Positions 12,841-13,179 of a stretch of 13,179 nucleotides of DNA are shown one piece after another. Numbering within the stretch: position 1 is the first letter of the stretch; each line of letters begins with the position of its first letter. The stretch is from contig JABEVA010000374.1 of NCBI GenBank assembly GCA_013044065.1, positions 1 through 13,179 on the forward strand, in the 5' to 3' direction. The stretch comes from Phycisphaerae bacterium (lineage in GTDB: Bacteria > Planctomycetota > Phycisphaerae > WQYP01). Position numbers and translations under genes: made by a program. The notes beneath the pieces are model-generated. The model saw only the letters and a program-made list of their open reading frames with translations, searched no databases and had not been told where the DNA came from.

Positions 12841-13179
12841 CGCGATTTCTGATATCCCGCGTGGCCCAGTCGGCACTGGTGATATTTGTGGTATACACCT
12901 GCACCTTTTGGCTGTTGATGGCCGCGCCAGGTAACCCGTTTATTGGAGACAAGCAGCCGCCCCCGGCCATCATCCACGCCCTGAAAGTGCGGTATGGACT
13001 CAATAACCCGTGGCATGCGTATTGGGCCTACCCGTGGCGGGTCATCACGCGTGGTGATCTGGGGCCTACCATCAGCTATGCCAACTGGACGGTGCTGGAT
13101 GTTATTCGATCATCGCTGCCCATTTCGGTTTCATTGGGCGCGATGGCTTTGCTCATTGCGCTGTGGCTGGGGGTGGGCC
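12837..13179 (+). CDS. OppB-type peptide ABC transporter permease, 3'-truncated by window edge
   Basis: The open frame from ATG 12837-12839 runs to the window end (114 codons, no stop). It encodes MTRFLISRVAQSALVIFVV, then TFWLLMAAPGNPF, LKVRYGLNNPWHAYW and GDLGPTISYANWTVLDVIRSSLPISVSLG. These match the N-terminus of OppB/DppB permeases: first membrane helix, the APGxPF motif, YGLxxPxxxQY and GDxGxS-like segments, and the start of the BPD_transp_1 domain. It forms the membrane channel that takes peptides from the binding protein just upstream. The ATGA overlap with that gene implies translational coupling. OppC-like permease and ATPase genes would be expected beyond the window. Confidence 0.92.
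   Translation, partial: MTRFLISRVAQSALVIFVVYTCTFWLLMAAPGNPFIGDKQPPPAIIHALKVRYGLNNPWHAYWAYPWRVITRGDLGPTISYANWTVLDVIRSSLPISVSLGAMALLIALWLGVG

Overview
This window looks like chromosomal sequence from a Gram-negative bacterium of moderately high GC. The mix of a SpoIID-type cell-wall protein, a Gfo/Idh/MocA oxidoreductase paired with an MFS transporter, and dipeptide/oligopeptide ABC components would suit a planctomycete-like or other PVC-group genome. That assignment is inference only, because the window contains no rRNA or marker gene. No CRISPR array, tRNA or rRNA is visible.

Layout: (1) 2-556 (+) is the C-terminal part of a SpoIID/LytB-type peptidoglycan protein that begins outside the window. 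(2) 752-3811 (-) is a compact operon transcribed in the order DUF347-type membrane protein, OmpR-family response regulator, sensor histidine kinase; the last two overlap by ATGA. (3) 4093-4497 (-) is a secreted, extremely His/Asp/Glu-rich protein with five 9-residue repeats. (4) 4674-5345 (-) is a secreted N-acetylmuramoyl-L-alanine amidase. (5) 5486-8106 (-) is an MFS transporter preceded by a Gfo/Idh/MocA dehydrogenase, a probable sugar-type catabolic pair. (6) 8107-8314 is a divergent promoter region. (7) 8315-10513 (+) is a PAS-LOV-GGDEF-EAL protein, a probable blue-light-responsive c-di-GMP enzyme with both catalytic domains apparently intact. (8) 10514-11154 is a non-coding, palindrome-rich stretch with a 98-bp MITE-like element inserted into the loop of a hairpin. 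(9) 11155-13179 (+) is the start of an oligopeptide ABC transporter operon: a substrate-binding protein, then an OppB-type permease cut by the window edge, again with an ATGA overlap.

The most interesting observation is regulatory. Upstream of the DUF347-regulator-kinase operon, the His-rich gene and the amidase gene there is the same 17-bp direct-repeat element. On the minus strand it reads TTTCAy-N4-GGCTTCAT, two TTCA-type half-sites with an 11-bp period. In all three copies it lies exactly 10 nt upstream of a -10-like hexamer (TACAAA, TATAAA, TATACT). This is the architecture of promoters activated by OmpR/PhoB-family regulators (as in PhoP and PmrA boxes), and a regulator of that family is encoded within the first of the three units. 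The simplest reading is an autoregulated local regulon that produces an inner-membrane DUF347 protein, a periplasmic metal-binding protein and a wall amidase: an envelope or metal-stress module that I do not recognise as a described system.
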